Notes: a model not told the origin generated them from the letters alone. 64,000 nucleotides of DNA from Streptococcus suis (GCF_024509555.1 NZ_JAMWEL010000010.1:1-64000), one strand, 5' to 3'; counted from the first letter of the stretch, positions 50,927-63,280 are shown. Translations and numbers: made by a program.

Positions 50927-53318
50927 ACATCATATTCTGCGGTTCATTATCAATAATCAAACGCAAATCTTGGTTCTCTCTCTCCTGCGTCCAATCCAAA
51001 ATCTGATTAAGCACCTCTTCCAATCTGTCTTCATAACGGTATTTCAAGATAATCTGGTAGTGGTAGAGATTATGTGTTCTAGCAATGGGCTTGGGCGTTG
51101 GTCCCAAAATTTGAATTGCATCTGTTAAGTGTTGGCGGAGAAAGGCTACTGTTTCATAGGCTTTTTTCACGACAAATTCTTCCGACTTGTGTGAAAAAGT
51201 TAAGCCAACCGTAAAATAGTAAGGCGGATAGCCAAGATTTTTCCGAATGCCCATCTCATAACGATAGAAACCTTCATAGTCCTGCTCTTTGGCAAAGGCA
51301 ATAGCATAGTGGTTTGGGTTGTAGGTCTGAATTAAGACCTCACCCTCCTTATCTGCCCGACCAGCCCGACCAGCTACCTGAGTGAGAAGTTGGAAGGTCC
51401 GCTCAGAAGAACGAAAATCAGGCAAATTGAGGGCCGTATCCGCATTGAGTACACCAACCAAGGTGACATTGGGAAAATCCAAGCCCTTGGCAATCATCTG
51501 GGTTCCTAGAAGAATATCCGCGTCTCCTCGACCAAACCGTTGGAGCAAGTCTTCGTGAGCCCCTTTTTTCTTGGTGGTATCTACATCCATCCGCAAAATT
51601 CTGGCCTCTGGCAAGAGCTCCTGTAACTCATCGTAGGCCTTTTGCGTACCAGTTCCATAATAGCGAATAGAGGAACTCTGGCAGTTTGGACAAGTCTGGG
51701 GAATTCCTTTTTGAAAACCACAGTAGTGGCAATTCATGGTTTTTGTATCCATGTGAAGCGTTAGGGAAATATCACAGTTTGGACACTGGTCCACAGTCCC
51801 ACAATCCCGACACATGACAAAAGAAGAATAGCCACGCCGATTCAACATGAGAACAACCTGTTCCTTACGAGCCAACTTTTCTCTAATCTTCTCAATCAAA
51901 ACAGGGGTGAAATTACTAGCCTCCTGCTGACCGATGTAATCTCGGAAATCCACAACTTCCACTTCTGGAATACGAGCCAAGGGATTAGCACGTTGGTTGA
52001 GCATTAACCTACCATAAACTCCTCGACTAGCCCGAGCCCGTGTTTCAAGGCTAGGAGTAGCCGAACCCAAAACCAGAGTCGCTCGATTATAGTCTGCCCG
52101 CAACTTTGCTACATCACGCGCATGATAGCGTGGATTGCTGTCCTGCTTGTAGGTTGCTTCATGCTCCTCATCAATGATGATAACACCCAAATTGGTCAGA
52201 GGGGCAAAAATGGCCGAACGAGCCCCGACAACCACCTGGGCATTGCCTGCCTCAATCTTCCGCCACTCGTCATACTTCTCTCCATCCGATAATCCAGAGT
52301 GGAGAATGGCAACTTTCTGACCAAATCGAGAAATGAAGCGATTGGTCATCTGAGAGGTCAAGGAAATTTCAGGCACTAACATTATAGCTGTTTTCCCCAT
52401 TTTTAAAACCCTATCAATAACCTGGAGATAGACTTCCGTCTTCCCAGAACCTGTCACTCCTTGAAGAAGAAATGTCTGACTTTCCTGACCGATAGAGGCC
52501 ACAATCTCCCGAACTGCAATCGCCTGCTCTGGATTCAAATCCAAGGCCTGCGTTTTTTCCACCTTATCAAAAACTCCCTGAGTCCGCGACACTTCCTCCT
52601 CCCAGACTTCTATATAGCCTTTTTCTTGGAAATAGCGGAGCGTATCAACTGAATAGTCTGCTTTTAAGCTTGAAAGGAGCTGGTCTTCTGAGTGTTCCAG
52701 AAGAAATTCCCTTAACTGCTGCCGTTTTTTAGCCCGATTGCTAATGTCTGCTTCTCGTAATTTCTCCAGACAAACCCGGTACCATTTTTCTGTCTTGATT
52801 TGCTTTTTATCCTTGGCCACATAGTCTACCAAGATTTTCCCTGACTGGGCCAGACGCATGATTTTCCCTTGCTCTTTCACGTCCAAGTCAGAAAAACGAA
52901 TCTGGTCCTTTTCACCGAACAGACTGACCTGCTCTGCCATTTCCAAGCCATATCCCGGTCTGAGCAATTTGTCATAGGTTGAATTGAGCAAGCTGGGTAG
53001 CATAGCTTTCAAGAGGGTAATTTTATAGGAAAATACTGACTTTCTCATCTGGTCAGCTAACCAAAATTGCTCTTGATTGAGAACAGGACTATAGTCCAAA
53101 ACTTCCACAATCTCTTTCAAATCCTGCAAGTCAGGCGCATCATCATCTTCATCAATCAAGTCAACTACAATCCCTTGAATTAGTCGGTTGCCCTTACCAA
53201 AGGGGACATGGACTCGTACACCAACCATAAGCCCCTCTTCCAACTCAGCAGGAATCCGATAAGAATAAGCTTGATCGGTCTGCATCAAGGGGACATCCAC
53301 AATAACTTGTGCTAACAT
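50925..53318 (-). CDS. priA: Primosomal helicase PriA, 797 aa
   Basis: SF2 helicase with Walker A LQGVTGSGKTE, DEEH, GSATPS, and the zinc-binding cysteines (CRDCGTVDQCPNCD, CHYCG, CPNCQ). Restarts stalled replication forks. ATG 53318 has AAAGGAGGTCCT; the longer frame to 53375 has none. Length fits Gram-positive PriA. Confidence 0.95.
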   Translation of the reverse strand: MLAQVIVDVPLMQTDQAYSYRIPAELEEGLMVGVRVHVPFGKGNRLIQGIVVDLIDEDDDAPDLQDLKEIVEVLDYSPVLNQEQFWLADQMRKSVFSYKITLLKAMLPSLLNSTYDKLLRPGYGLEMAEQVSLFGEKDQIRFSDLDVKEQGKIMRLAQSGKILVDYVAKDKKQIKTEKWYRVCLEKLREADISNRAKKRQQLREFLLEHSEDQLLSSLKADYSVDTLRYFQEKGYIEVWEEEVSRTQGVFDKVEKTQALDLNPEQAIAVREIVASIGQESQTFLLQGVTGSGKTEVYLQVIDRVLKMGKTAIMLVPEISLTSQMTNRFISRFGQKVAILHSGLSDGEKYDEWRKIEAGNAQVVVGARSAIFAPLTNLGVIIIDEEHEATYKQDSNPRYHARDVAKLRADYNRATLVLGSATPSLETRARASRGVYGRLMLNQRANPLARIPEVEVVDFRDYIGQQEASNFTPVLIEKIREKLARKEQVVLMLNRRGYSSFVMCRDCGTVDQCPNCDISLTLHMDTKTMNCHYCGFQKGIPQTCPNCQSSSIRYYGTGTQKAYDELQELLPEARILRMDVDTTKKKGAHEDLLQRFGRGDADILLGTQMIAKGLDFPNVTLVGVLNADTALNLPDFRSSERTFQLLTQVAGRAGRADKEGEVLIQTYNPNHYAIAFAKEQDYEGFYRYEMGIRKNLGYPPYYFTVGLTFSHKSEEFVVKKAYETVAFLRQHLTDAIQILGPTPKPIARTHNLYHYQIILKYRYEDRLEEVLNQILDWTQERENQDLRLIIDNEPQNMM

Positions 53319-53387
53319 AGGACCTCCTTTCTTTGAATGTCCATAAGTGAAAAGAAACCCGGATGGCAAGCCCAACCGAGTTTTTTA

Positions 53388-53702
53388 TTAAATCTTTTCG
53401 CCTTCTTCTTTTTCTTTGGCGATTTGTTCTTTGATTTTCTTCTCTTCTTCTTCTGCCAGACGCTTCGCTTCTTCCGCACGGCGACGAACTGCCTCACGTT
53501 TTGCTTCTGGATCTGGGTGGATAACCACATTACCAGATTCAATTTCTTCCAAGGCACGAAGGGTTGATTTTACTGAAGTAAATTCTTGAGTTGGCTTTGC
53601 ACCTGCTTCCAATTCATGGGCACGTTTTGCCTCAAGAATAACCAAGGAATACTTAGATGGTACCTTGTCCAACAAGGTATCGATAGATGGTTTCAACATC
53701 AT
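53388..53702 (-). CDS. rpoZ: RNA polymerase omega subunit, 104 aa
   Basis: N-terminal omega motif [30 protein letters not shown] (in parts) with K and R of the YSLVxxxAKRA pattern, then an acidic Lys/Glu tail. Helps RNA polymerase assembly. Lies between gmk and priA as in other streptococci. Confidence 0.92.
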   Translation of the reverse strand: MMLKPSIDTLLDKVPSKYSLVILEAKRAHELEAGAKPTQEFTSVKSTLRALEEIESGNVVIHPDPEAKREAVRRRAEEAKRLAEEEEKKIKEQIAKEKEEGEKI

Positions 53703-53734
53703 AGTTCTATTCTCTACTTTCTGTTAAGGTTCTG

Positions 53735-56088
<2,354 letters not shown>

Positions 56089-56169
56089 ATTTCTACCTCT
56101 TTTTTAAAATTCGATTTTCACAAAATCTGTATCTATTTTATCATAATTGAACCGATTTCACAATTCCAA

Positions 56170-56187
56170 ATCAACATATGTTATAAT
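56170..56187 (+). promoter_or_regulatory. luxS promoter
   Basis: TGTTATAAT (extended -10) at 56179-56187, 29 nt before the ATG. No consensus -35 is seen. Confidence 0.5.
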
Positions 56188-56215
56188 AAATTCATTAAAT
56201 AGTTTGGAGGAACAC

Positions 56216-56698
56216 ATGAAAAAAGAAGTTACAGTTGAAAGTTTTGAATTGGACCACACCATTGTGAAGGCACCCTATGTCCGATTGATTTCAGAAGAAG
56301 TTGGTCCCAAAGGGGATATTATCACAAATTTTGATATCCGACTTATCCAACCCAATGAAAATGCCATGGATACAGCTGGTCTGCATACCATTGAGCATCT
56401 CTTGGCTAAACTCATCCGTCAGCGTATTGACGGTTTGATTGATTGCTCCCCATTCGGTTGTCGAACAGGTTTCCACATGATTATGTGGGGTAAACAAGAT
56501 CCAGCAGAAATTGCTCAAGTCATCAAGGCAAGTTTGGAAGAGATTGCAGATGGAATTACTTGGGAAGATGTCCCTGGAACAACCATTGAATCGTGTGGCA
56601 ACTACAAGGACCACAGCCTACATTCAGCTAAAGAGTGGGCAAAATTGATTGTTTCACAAGGTATTTCAAGCGATGCCTTTGAAAGAAAAACGATTTAA
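56216..56698 (+). CDS. luxS: S-ribosylhomocysteine lyase LuxS, 160 aa
   Basis: Iron-binding HTIEH (residues 54-58) and C near the C-terminus in [11 protein letters not shown], with [11 protein letters not shown]. Cleaves S-ribosylhomocysteine and yields the AI-2 precursor DPD. ATG 56216 follows TTTGGAGG. The frame extends to 56147 without a site. Length is typical. Confidence 0.96.
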   Translation: MKKEVTVESFELDHTIVKAPYVRLISEEVGPKGDIITNFDIRLIQPNENAMDTAGLHTIEHLLAKLIRQRIDGLIDCSPFGCRTGFHMIMWGKQDPAEIAQVIKASLEEIADGITWEDVPGTTIESCGNYKDHSLHSAKEWAKLIVSQGISSDAFERKTI

Positions 56699-56727
56699 AT
56701 TTGATACATTTGCTATTGCTATTAAAA

Positions 56728-56833
56728 TATAGTCGAATGAATTAGCTTTCAGACAAGGAACTGAGGTGCAGGCTGTACTAGAGTACGGCAAGCCGAAAGT
56801 GACGATGTATCAAAGTTAATTCAAATGACTATA
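56728..56833. repeat. MITE (RUP/BOX-like), about 106 bp
   Basis: Terminal repeats TATAGTCGAATGAATT and AATTCAAATGACTATA; internal AGTACGGCAAGCCGAA shared with 41326-41489. A shorter version of that element, 30 bp after luxS. Confidence 0.6.
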
Positions 56834-56848
56834 AATCACAAAATATGA

Positions 56849-56892
56849 AGCTCTCACTTGATAAGTAATCTTTGTGAGGGCTTTATTATTTG
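56849..56892 (+). terminator. luxS terminator
   Basis: AGCTCTCAC pairs with GTGAGGGCT (9 bp, 16-nt loop) and runs into TTATTATTT. Confidence 0.65.
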
Positions 56893-57240
56893 GAATGATA
56901 GCCGTCAAGAGTTAAACGAAACCTTTCATGAGACTACTCTTTAATAGTCATCAGTAACCCTCTTCCGCTAAAACTGATTCACGGGATTAGGACAAAACAA
57001 CTCAATAAAGCATGCTATTTCCCAGAAAAACGCAGGAAGAAACTTGTACGCTTTGGAATAGATTTTTAATGTCGCTGTCAATGTTTATAGTAAATTTATG
57101 ATGGAATGCTTCGAAAATGAGGGAATATCCCTGTTAAAGTGTAAACTTCGTGAAATTATCTTGAAAAATGCACTCATCGTGGCTCATTCCCTCCTGTCCT
57201 TGAATTTTCTATAAATTGATGATAGGCTAGAGAAGGAGGA
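56893..57240. other. Intergenic region with a second inverted-repeat element
   Basis: No ORF with a ribosome site. 57084-57215 is bordered by TTTATAG...AAATT and AATTT...CTATAAA, with internal GAGGGAAT/ATTCCCTC, like a degraded MITE. Upstream 56893-57080 shows nothing I can support. Possible promoter for the next gene is unclear. Confidence 0.35.
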
Positions 57241-57244
57241 AGTC

Positions 57245-58405
57245 ATGAAAAAACAGTTAGACACATTTTGGCAAATTTTTATTATCTCAAGCATCTTTGT
57301 TCCTTTTATGTGGGTAATCAATATCCCCATCATCTGCTTGATCCTTCCCCTTTATCTGACCTGGAAAAACCTCCGCCATTTTGTGGACCTTTTGAAAAAA
57401 CAGTTAAAAGAGTATAGTTTTTGGATTAACGATGGTTTGATTTTCTTTTTAGGAACAGGTCTAAGTTGGTTGGCTCTTGAAATGGCTCAAGTTGTTTACG
57501 TCGATTGGCCAGAAACCCTTGTGAACCACCAACTCCATAGCCCGATACAAACGGAGGCCTGGTCAGGGCAGTTTTTCCTACTCCTTTTGGGTGTTTTACC
57601 TTATTTGGTCCTGAACATCTACCAAACCAGGCTCCTCCCCCCTCTCCTAACCGTCCTACTCATCAGCTGCCTGTATCCAAGTTTTGTCTTTGCTGTTTTA
57701 TGGACCATACAACTTTCTACTTTGATTGAAACAGATTTCTTCACCTACTGCAACCTGTGTTTGGTTCCTTTTAATATTTGTCTCATTTACAGTCGGACCA
57801 TTTTACAAACCATTCAACTGTGGCAAGCAGAATTAGCCAAGCAGAGCAACCCACGCGTTCCCAGACTTTACGCTCTCCTGCAAAAAAGCCTTTCTCTGCC
57901 CATCTGGCTCCTCTTCTTCAGTCTGCCCTATCTTGCAACTCTTGGCTCTTATCTCATTCTCTTTGGTCAAAAACCTGACCAGCTGCTTCAGATGTGGACG
58001 GAAACCAGTGATTGGGCCTTATCGGAAAAGATCTCCCCACCAAATGCCTTCTATGATGAACACTATCTTTGTACAGTGGGGGCTGCTGGACACCGTAAAC
58101 TGGTCAAACCCATTCGTATGGGGGAACGCCATGGACATCGTGTGGTGGTCAATCGTCAGCTACAAATTGCCAATGCTTTTGAACAGATTTTAGAAGAAAG
58201 ATGTCCACGCCTGCATCGTTGCATTCGTTCCAACTACGACCGGTATGGCTATCCCATTTCCAAACATATTCGCAATGCCTGGCAGGCAGATCTGATATAT
58301 CTGATCATGAAACCAGCCGAATGGCTCTTCCTCATCGTCATCTATCTGCACGATCGTCAGCCGGAAAATCGTATTGCACGTCAGTATTTACCAATAAAAA
58401 AATAA
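57245..58405 (+). CDS. Multipass membrane protein, DUF6688-like, 386 aa
   Basis: About six hydrophobic segments in two groups (12-35, 60-85, 108-130, 138-160, 170-190, 215-235), then a soluble part (about 250-350) with DEHYLCTVGAAGHRKLVKPIR and GHRVVVNRQLQIANAFEQ, and a last membrane segment about 355-370. The pattern resembles DUF6688; role not known. GGAGGA precedes the ATG. Uncoupled from its neighbours. Confidence 0.65.
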   Translation: MKKQLDTFWQIFIISSIFVPFMWVINIPIICLILPLYLTWKNLRHFVDLLKKQLKEYSFWINDGLIFFLGTGLSWLALEMAQVVYVDWPETLVNHQLHSPIQTEAWSGQFFLLLLGVLPYLVLNIYQTRLLPPLLTVLLISCLYPSFVFAVLWTIQLSTLIETDFFTYCNLCLVPFNICLIYSRTILQTIQLWQAELAKQSNPRVPRLYALLQKSLSLPIWLLFFSLPYLATLGSYLILFGQKPDQLLQMWTETSDWALSEKISPPNAFYDEHYLCTVGAAGHRKLVKPIRMGERHGHRVVVNRQLQIANAFEQILEERCPRLHRCIRSNYDRYGYPISKHIRNAWQADLIYLIMKPAEWLFLIVIYLHDRQPENRIARQYLPIKK

Positions 58406-58430
58406 GAAGCTGGACCCCCAGCTTCTTTCG
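58405..58430 (+). terminator. Terminator of the DUF6688-like gene
   Basis: AGAAGCTGG-ACCC-CCAGCTTCT and TTTCG immediately after the stop. Confidence 0.7.
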
Positions 58431-58439
58431 TATACACAT

Positions 58440-58695
58440 TACTCCACATCTGCTCCGTTTGTAGCGATGACATTTTAAGGCTCTATAAGACTGTAGTGGG
58501 TAAATCCACCATGGAAATTATATAGCTTTTTTGATTGTAGAAAAAGAACCCAAATCCACACCAAAGAAGACTGTCGCCAGATTTCTTGCTATGAATTTAG
58601 GTTTTGCCTGCTGTTCAGTAACAATCCTACTCTTATCTCATCAAATTGTAAGCGGTTTTGCAATACCTTTAAACACTTGTTCTCAAACTAGTGAC
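58440..58695. other. Intergenic remnant region
   Basis: A minus-strand stretch around 58530-58580 translates to FFGVDLGSFSTIKK with stops close by, and the area is crossed by short plus-strand ORFs without ribosome sites. It may be a decayed insertion sequence; I cannot identify it. Confidence 0.3.
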
Positions 58696-59535
58696 TCACA
58701 ACAAACCCAATTTTTCAAAGGCATTGTAGAGGCCGTTTTCTTCGACATCGTCAGTAATCATATCTGCCATAGCCAAGATTTCTGCTCCGCCATTTCCCAT
58801 AGCAACACCAGTAGCACAATAGTTCAGCATGGGAATATCAATTTTAGCATCCCCAAAAGCGATGGTATCCACTTGGTTTGCACCTATGTGATCCAACAAA
58901 ACTGAGATGGCGTGGGCTTTGTTGATGTCTTTGACACCTAAATCACCAAATAGTGCTGTCTCGCCACGGCCTCCCCAGGTGTTTGCAACCAGTTGCGGAA
59001 AGGCTTCTTTGGAGTCCAAATGATCCTGGTAGGAGTCGAGTAGAAAACTAACTTTATTCAAATCATCTCGATACAATTCTCCATCAAACACTATCCCGTG
59101 TATGACATCTTCTACTTCTTGATTGGCAACCTCTTCGGCAGTTTTCCCTTTGTTCATGGAATATATCCGCAGGGTTTCACGAGCACGTTCACGGAAATTC
59201 TCACTGGCAAAGAGCCCGTTGTTGCTTTCCAGATAAAATTCCAAACCACGTTCGTGAAGCCAGTCTACAATCGCTCGGCTATCATCTTTTGAAATAACCT
59301 GATGCATGACCACCTGTCCTTGATGCTCAACATAAGAGCCGTTGCCACCAATCATTCCGTCAAGACCAATCTCCCATAGTTCTGGTTGCATTTCCGCCCG
59401 ACTTCGACCTGTACAGACATAAACCAAGTGCCCATTCTCTCTGGCCTGTCGAATGGCACGAATGGCAGATTCTGGAATCCGATTATGATAGTCAACCAAG
59501 GTTCCATCCACATCTAAAAAAATTATCTTGCGCAC
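58696..59535 (-). CDS. Cof-type HAD-IIB phosphatase, 279 aa
   Basis: Motif I DVDGTLVDY, motif II VCTGRS, motif III K in DINKAHA and motif IV FGDAKIDIPML. Cytoplasmic sugar-phosphate or FMN phosphatase; substrate cannot be read from sequence. AAGGAGAATATAG precedes the ATG. Stands alone between the remnant region and the pdh operon. Confidence 0.88.
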   Translation of the reverse strand: MRKIIFLDVDGTLVDYHNRIPESAIRAIRQARENGHLVYVCTGRSRAEMQPELWEIGLDGMIGGNGSYVEHQGQVVMHQVISKDDSRAIVDWLHERGLEFYLESNNGLFASENFRERARETLRIYSMNKGKTAEEVANQEVEDVIHGIVFDGELYRDDLNKVSFLLDSYQDHLDSKEAFPQLVANTWGGRGETALFGDLGVKDINKAHAISVLLDHIGANQVDTIAFGDAKIDIPMLNYCATGVAMGNGGAEILAMADMITDDVEENGLYNAFEKLGLL

Positions 59536-59636
59536 ACTATATTCTCCTTACTATTTTTCTACTACAAGTATAGTCTGTTTTTCTATCAAAAAACAGTCGA
59601 AAACTGCGAAAGAATAATACTATCCTATGAACTTGG

Positions 59637-59668
59637 AAAAAGAAAGCCAATCGACTTTCTTTTTGCTT
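59637..59668 (-). terminator. Terminator of the pdh operon
   Basis: AAAGAAAG pairs with CTTTCTTT (59639-59662) with T tracts on both sides; works both ways. Confidence 0.6.
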
Positions 59669-59674
59669 ATCTGA

Positions 59675-61435
59675 TTATTTGCGTTTTGGTGGGTTGTGGA
59701 TTGCAACACCAAGCACATCGAGAAAGGCTTCATACATAACTTCTGAGAAGGTTGGGTGACCGTGGATAGATGCTGCCACGTCGTCAACTGTCAACTCAGA
59801 TTCCATGATAGTTGCTGCTTCGTTGATCATTTCAGCTGCAACTGGACCGATGATGTGAACACCAAGGATTTCATGGTATTTCTTATCAGCGATAACTTTT
59901 ACGAAACCGTGAGCTTCGTTAGAAGCAATGGCACGACCATTACCAGTGAAGCTGTTGCGACCGATAAGTATGTTTTCTTTACCGTATTTCTCGATAGCCT
60001 GGTCTTCTGTCAAACCAACCATAGCGATTTCTGGGTGTGTGTAAACCGCTGCTGGTGTGAAGTCCAATTTAGCCTTGTGGTGGTTACCGTGGATGGCATT
60101 TTCAGCTGCCACTTCACCCATACGGTAAGCAGCGTGTGCCAACATCTTAGTACCGTTGACATCACCTGGTGCGTAGATACCAGGGATAGATGTTTCTTGG
60201 TATTCATTAACCTTGATACGACCGCGGTCTAGTTCAAGGTTCAAGTTTTCAAGACCAGCCAATTGTGGTACACGACCGATTGAAAGAAGGGCTTTTTCAG
60301 AAACGATTTCTGAGCCGTCATTCAATTTGATGGTCAATTGGTTGTTGGCTTCAACGATTTCAGATACACCAACAGATGTCAAGAATTTCATACCTTTCTT
60401 AGAAAGGACTTTTTGCAATTCAACAGATACTTCGCGGTCCATACCTGGAATGATACGGTCAGCCATTTCAACAACTGTTACTTCTGTGCCGTATGATGCG
60501 TAAACCAAACCAAGTTCTACGCCGACTACACCGCCACCCATAACAGTGAGTGACTTAGGAATTTCACGCAAGTCAAGGATATCATCAGAAGTCAATACCA
60601 ACTTAGAATCGATACCTGGGATGTTGATGCGGGATACTTTCGAACCTGTTGCAAGAACGATGCTACGACCTTTGATAACCTTGTCGCCGATAACAACAGT
60701 CTTATCAGGGTTTACTTGACCAAGACCGTTGAAGATGGTTACCTTGTTAGCTTTCAAGAGACCTTGAACGCCACCAGTCAATGTCTTCACAACCTTGTTC
60801 TTGAAGTCAACTGTCTTGTCCATATCAACGGTATAGTTTGTTGAAGCAAGGTTGATACCACGCTCAGCAGCAATCTTCAAACCGTCAAGGATTTCAGCGT
60901 TTTTGAGGTAGGTCTTAGTTGGGATGCAACCCTTGTTCAAGCAGGTACCGCCAAATTCTGATTTCTCAACGATAGCGATTTTACCGCCCAATTGAGCACC
61001 ACGAATAGCAGCGTAGTAACCAGCAGGACCACCACCGACAACAACCATGTCATACTCGTCAGCTGCCAATTCAGCCTTAGGCGCCTGTGGAGCTGCAGCA
61101 GGAGCTGCAGGTACTTCCAAACCAGCTGCTTTCAAGTCGGCAGTTGCTTGTGCAACCTCAGCTGGAGCAGGTGCAGCACCCACTTCAACTGATTCGCCTT
61201 CTGCACCAAGATAAGCAATGACTTCTGTTACAGGAACAGTTGCACCGTTACCGTGAACGATTTTCAAAAGAACACCTGATTCTTCTGCTTCCAATTCCAT
61301 ACTTGTCTTATCTGACATCATCTCCAAGATAACATCGCCTTCGTTGACAAAATCACCCTCTTGTTTTTTCCACTCGATGATTTCGCCTTCCTGCATATCT
61401 ACACCAAGTTTAGGCATAATAATTTCAATTGCCAT
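59675..61435 (-). CDS. pdhD: Dihydrolipoyl dehydrogenase (E3) with N-terminal lipoyl domain, 586 aa
   Basis: Residues 1-80 are a lipoyl domain (lipoyl Lys in MMSDKTSMELE), linked by an Ala/Pro segment to an FAD enzyme (about 125-586): GGGPAGYYAA, disulfide GGTCLNKGCIPTK, NAD loop MGGGVVGVELG and the C-terminal dimer H (HGHPTFSE). It reoxidises the E2 dihydrolipoyl groups. Domain order is the pneumococcal DLDH type. No ribosome site is seen before ATG 61435. Confidence 0.93.
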   Translation of the reverse strand: MAIEIIMPKLGVDMQEGEIIEWKKQEGDFVNEGDVILEMMSDKTSMELEAEESGVLLKIVHGNGATVPVTEVIAYLGAEGESVEVGAAPAPAEVAQATADLKAAGLEVPAAPAAAPQAPKAELAADEYDMVVVGGGPAGYYAAIRGAQLGGKIAIVEKSEFGGTCLNKGCIPTKTYLKNAEILDGLKIAAERGINLASTNYTVDMDKTVDFKNKVVKTLTGGVQGLLKANKVTIFNGLGQVNPDKTVVIGDKVIKGRSIVLATGSKVSRINIPGIDSKLVLTSDDILDLREIPKSLTVMGGGVVGVELGLVYASYGTEVTVVEMADRIIPGMDREVSVELQKVLSKKGMKFLTSVGVSEIVEANNQLTIKLNDGSEIVSEKALLSIGRVPQLAGLENLNLELDRGRIKVNEYQETSIPGIYAPGDVNGTKMLAHAAYRMGEVAAENAIHGNHHKAKLDFTPAAVYTHPEIAMVGLTEDQAIEKYGKENILIGRNSFTGNGRAIASNEAHGFVKVIADKKYHEILGVHIIGPVAAEMINEAATIMESELTVDDVAASIHGHPTFSEVMYEAFLDVLGVAIHNPPKRK

Positions 61436-61704
61436 AGTTATGATACAAAGAACGTCAAATGCGACAGAATTTTAGGAGTCCAACGTAGGATGCTTGCATC
61501 CAAGGCGGACTATCTAAATTCCGAAGCATTTAGTTCGTGTTCAAATGTCACGAACTCGTTCTACATCCTTTCTTTATTTTTTCTCTTTACCAAATTGAGC
61601 ACAGGCTAAAAACCTATTGAAAAAGATAAATCGCCTCGTGCCTCAAGGCACATCGTTGATTTCCTATTTTCATACGGTTTTCTTAACGCCTTTTGCATCT
61701 TATC
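61436..61704. other. Gap between pdhC and pdhD
   Basis: 269 bp with no ORF. It holds GGATGC-TT-GCATCC and GTGCCT-CA-AGGCAC hairpins and no clear ribosome site for pdhD, so the gap may be a repeat-type insertion or a processing region. Confidence 0.4.
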
Positions 61705-63093
61705 TCAGATCAACAATTCCAATGGGTTTTCCAATAAGTTCTTCAAGTCAACCATGAACTTAGCACCATTCATACCATCAACGATACGGTGGTCAATGGT
61801 CAAGCAGAGTGCCATGATTGGACGGATTTTGATTTCGCCGTCAATAACAACTGGTGTTTGAACAGTTGCTGCTACACCAAGGATAGCTGAGTTTGGTTGG
61901 TTGATGATTGGGTTAAAGGTTTTAGTACCAAACATACCCAAGTTGGTGATAGAGAAGGTAGAACCTGACATTTCTGCCCCCTTCAACTTACCAGATTGTG
62001 CCTTCTTGATAACATCTTTTGAAGCTACCACGAAGTCAGACAAGCTCATCTTATCTGCACCGTGAACAACTGGCACCACCAAGCCTTCATCCAAACCTAC
62101 CGCGATACCAAGGTTGACAAACTTGTGCAACTCGATTTCCTGTGCATCGTTAATCAAAGATGCATTCATATAGCGGTGTTCTTCCTTCATCAAGGTACGA
62201 ACCACTGCAAGACCGATCAAGTCTGTAAAGGTTACTTTCAAACCAGTCTTGTTCATGATTGGCTCAAGGACTTGCTTGCGAAGTGCCATGAGGTTGGTCA
62301 TGTCAATATCGTAGTTAAGCGTAAATGTCGGTGCCGTCAAGTAAGAGTTAACCATACCTTTTGAAATCGCCTTACGCATTGGGCTCATCTTGATGATTTC
62401 AACGCCTTCTGGCAATTCTTTAGCTGGTTTCTCTTCTGCTTTCTGTGCTGGAGCAGCAGTTTCTACAGCTGCAGGAGCAAGTACTGCCAGAACGTCGTCC
62501 TTGACAATCTTACCATTGACGCCTGAACCTGTAAGGGTTGACAGGTCAACACCTTGGTCTGCTGCAATACGGGCTGCAAGCGGAGTTGCTTTTGGAGCTG
62601 CTCCCTTGAAGTCTTCAACGTCAGCCTTGTGGACACGGCCATTTGCACCAGTTCCTGGCACAAGTCCTAAATCAATACCAAGCTCACGCGCCAACTTACG
62701 CGCAGCTGGCGTTGCACGAACCTTGCCTCCACCTTGTGGTTTGGCAGCAGATGCAGGAGCAACGATTACTGGTGTACGACCTGCAGGTACTTCTTCAATA
62801 GCCGCTGCTGGTTCAACAGCAGGAGCAGATGAAGCGCCGGCTTCAACCGTTTCACCTTCTGCACCGATATAGGCAATAACTTCTGTTACGGGAACAGTTG
62901 CACCGTTGCCATGAACAATTTTTAATAGGACGCCTGACTCTTCTGCTTCCAGCTCCATGCTAGTCTTGTCAGACATCATTTCCAAGATGACATCGCCTTC
63001 ATTGACGAAATCGCCCTCTTGTTTTTTCCACTCGATGATTTCACCTTCTTGCATGTCCACACCGAGCTTAGGCATAATGATTTCAATAGCCAT
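61705..63093 (-). CDS. pdhC: Pyruvate dehydrogenase E2 (dihydrolipoamide acetyltransferase), 462 aa
   Basis: One lipoyl domain (1-80), Ala/Pro linker, two peripheral subunit-binding-like segments (RATPAARKLARELGIDL and ATPLAARIAADQGVDL), then the catalytic core (about 230-462) ending HRIVDGMNGAKF with H and D of the HxxxDG site. ATG 63093 is chosen by alignment to the E3 N-terminus; a TTG at 63192 gives an extra 33 residues. Forms the complex core. Confidence 0.93.
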   Translation of the reverse strand: MAIEIIMPKLGVDMQEGEIIEWKKQEGDFVNEGDVILEMMSDKTSMELEAEESGVLLKIVHGNGATVPVTEVIAYIGAEGETVEAGASSAPAVEPAAAIEEVPAGRTPVIVAPASAAKPQGGGKVRATPAARKLARELGIDLGLVPGTGANGRVHKADVEDFKGAAPKATPLAARIAADQGVDLSTLTGSGVNGKIVKDDVLAVLAPAAVETAAPAQKAEEKPAKELPEGVEIIKMSPMRKAISKGMVNSYLTAPTFTLNYDIDMTNLMALRKQVLEPIMNKTGLKVTFTDLIGLAVVRTLMKEEHRYMNASLINDAQEIELHKFVNLGIAVGLDEGLVVPVVHGADKMSLSDFVVASKDVIKKAQSGKLKGAEMSGSTFSITNLGMFGTKTFNPIINQPNSAILGVAATVQTPVVIDGEIKIRPIMALCLTIDHRIVDGMNGAKFMVDLKNLLENPLELLI

Positions 63094-63280
63094 TTTTAAG
63101 ATACCAAGTCCGAACAGAAAACGATTGAAAAATAGAAAATCCTCATTTTCGTAGCTAATTATCTTTTTTCCGAGTTTTCCGGACGGGTTCAATTCCTTTC
63201 TTTCAGTTTCTTACGTAACCAATAAACCAGACCGTTCATCAAGTCAGGTCAAATTCTGGCTACACTCTTTCAAACAGGGC

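Noticed and set aside
62390..62872. 160-codon plus-strand frame opposite pdhC
   Set aside because: Reverse frame of the Ala/Pro linker and lipoyl region; no promoter or ribosome site.
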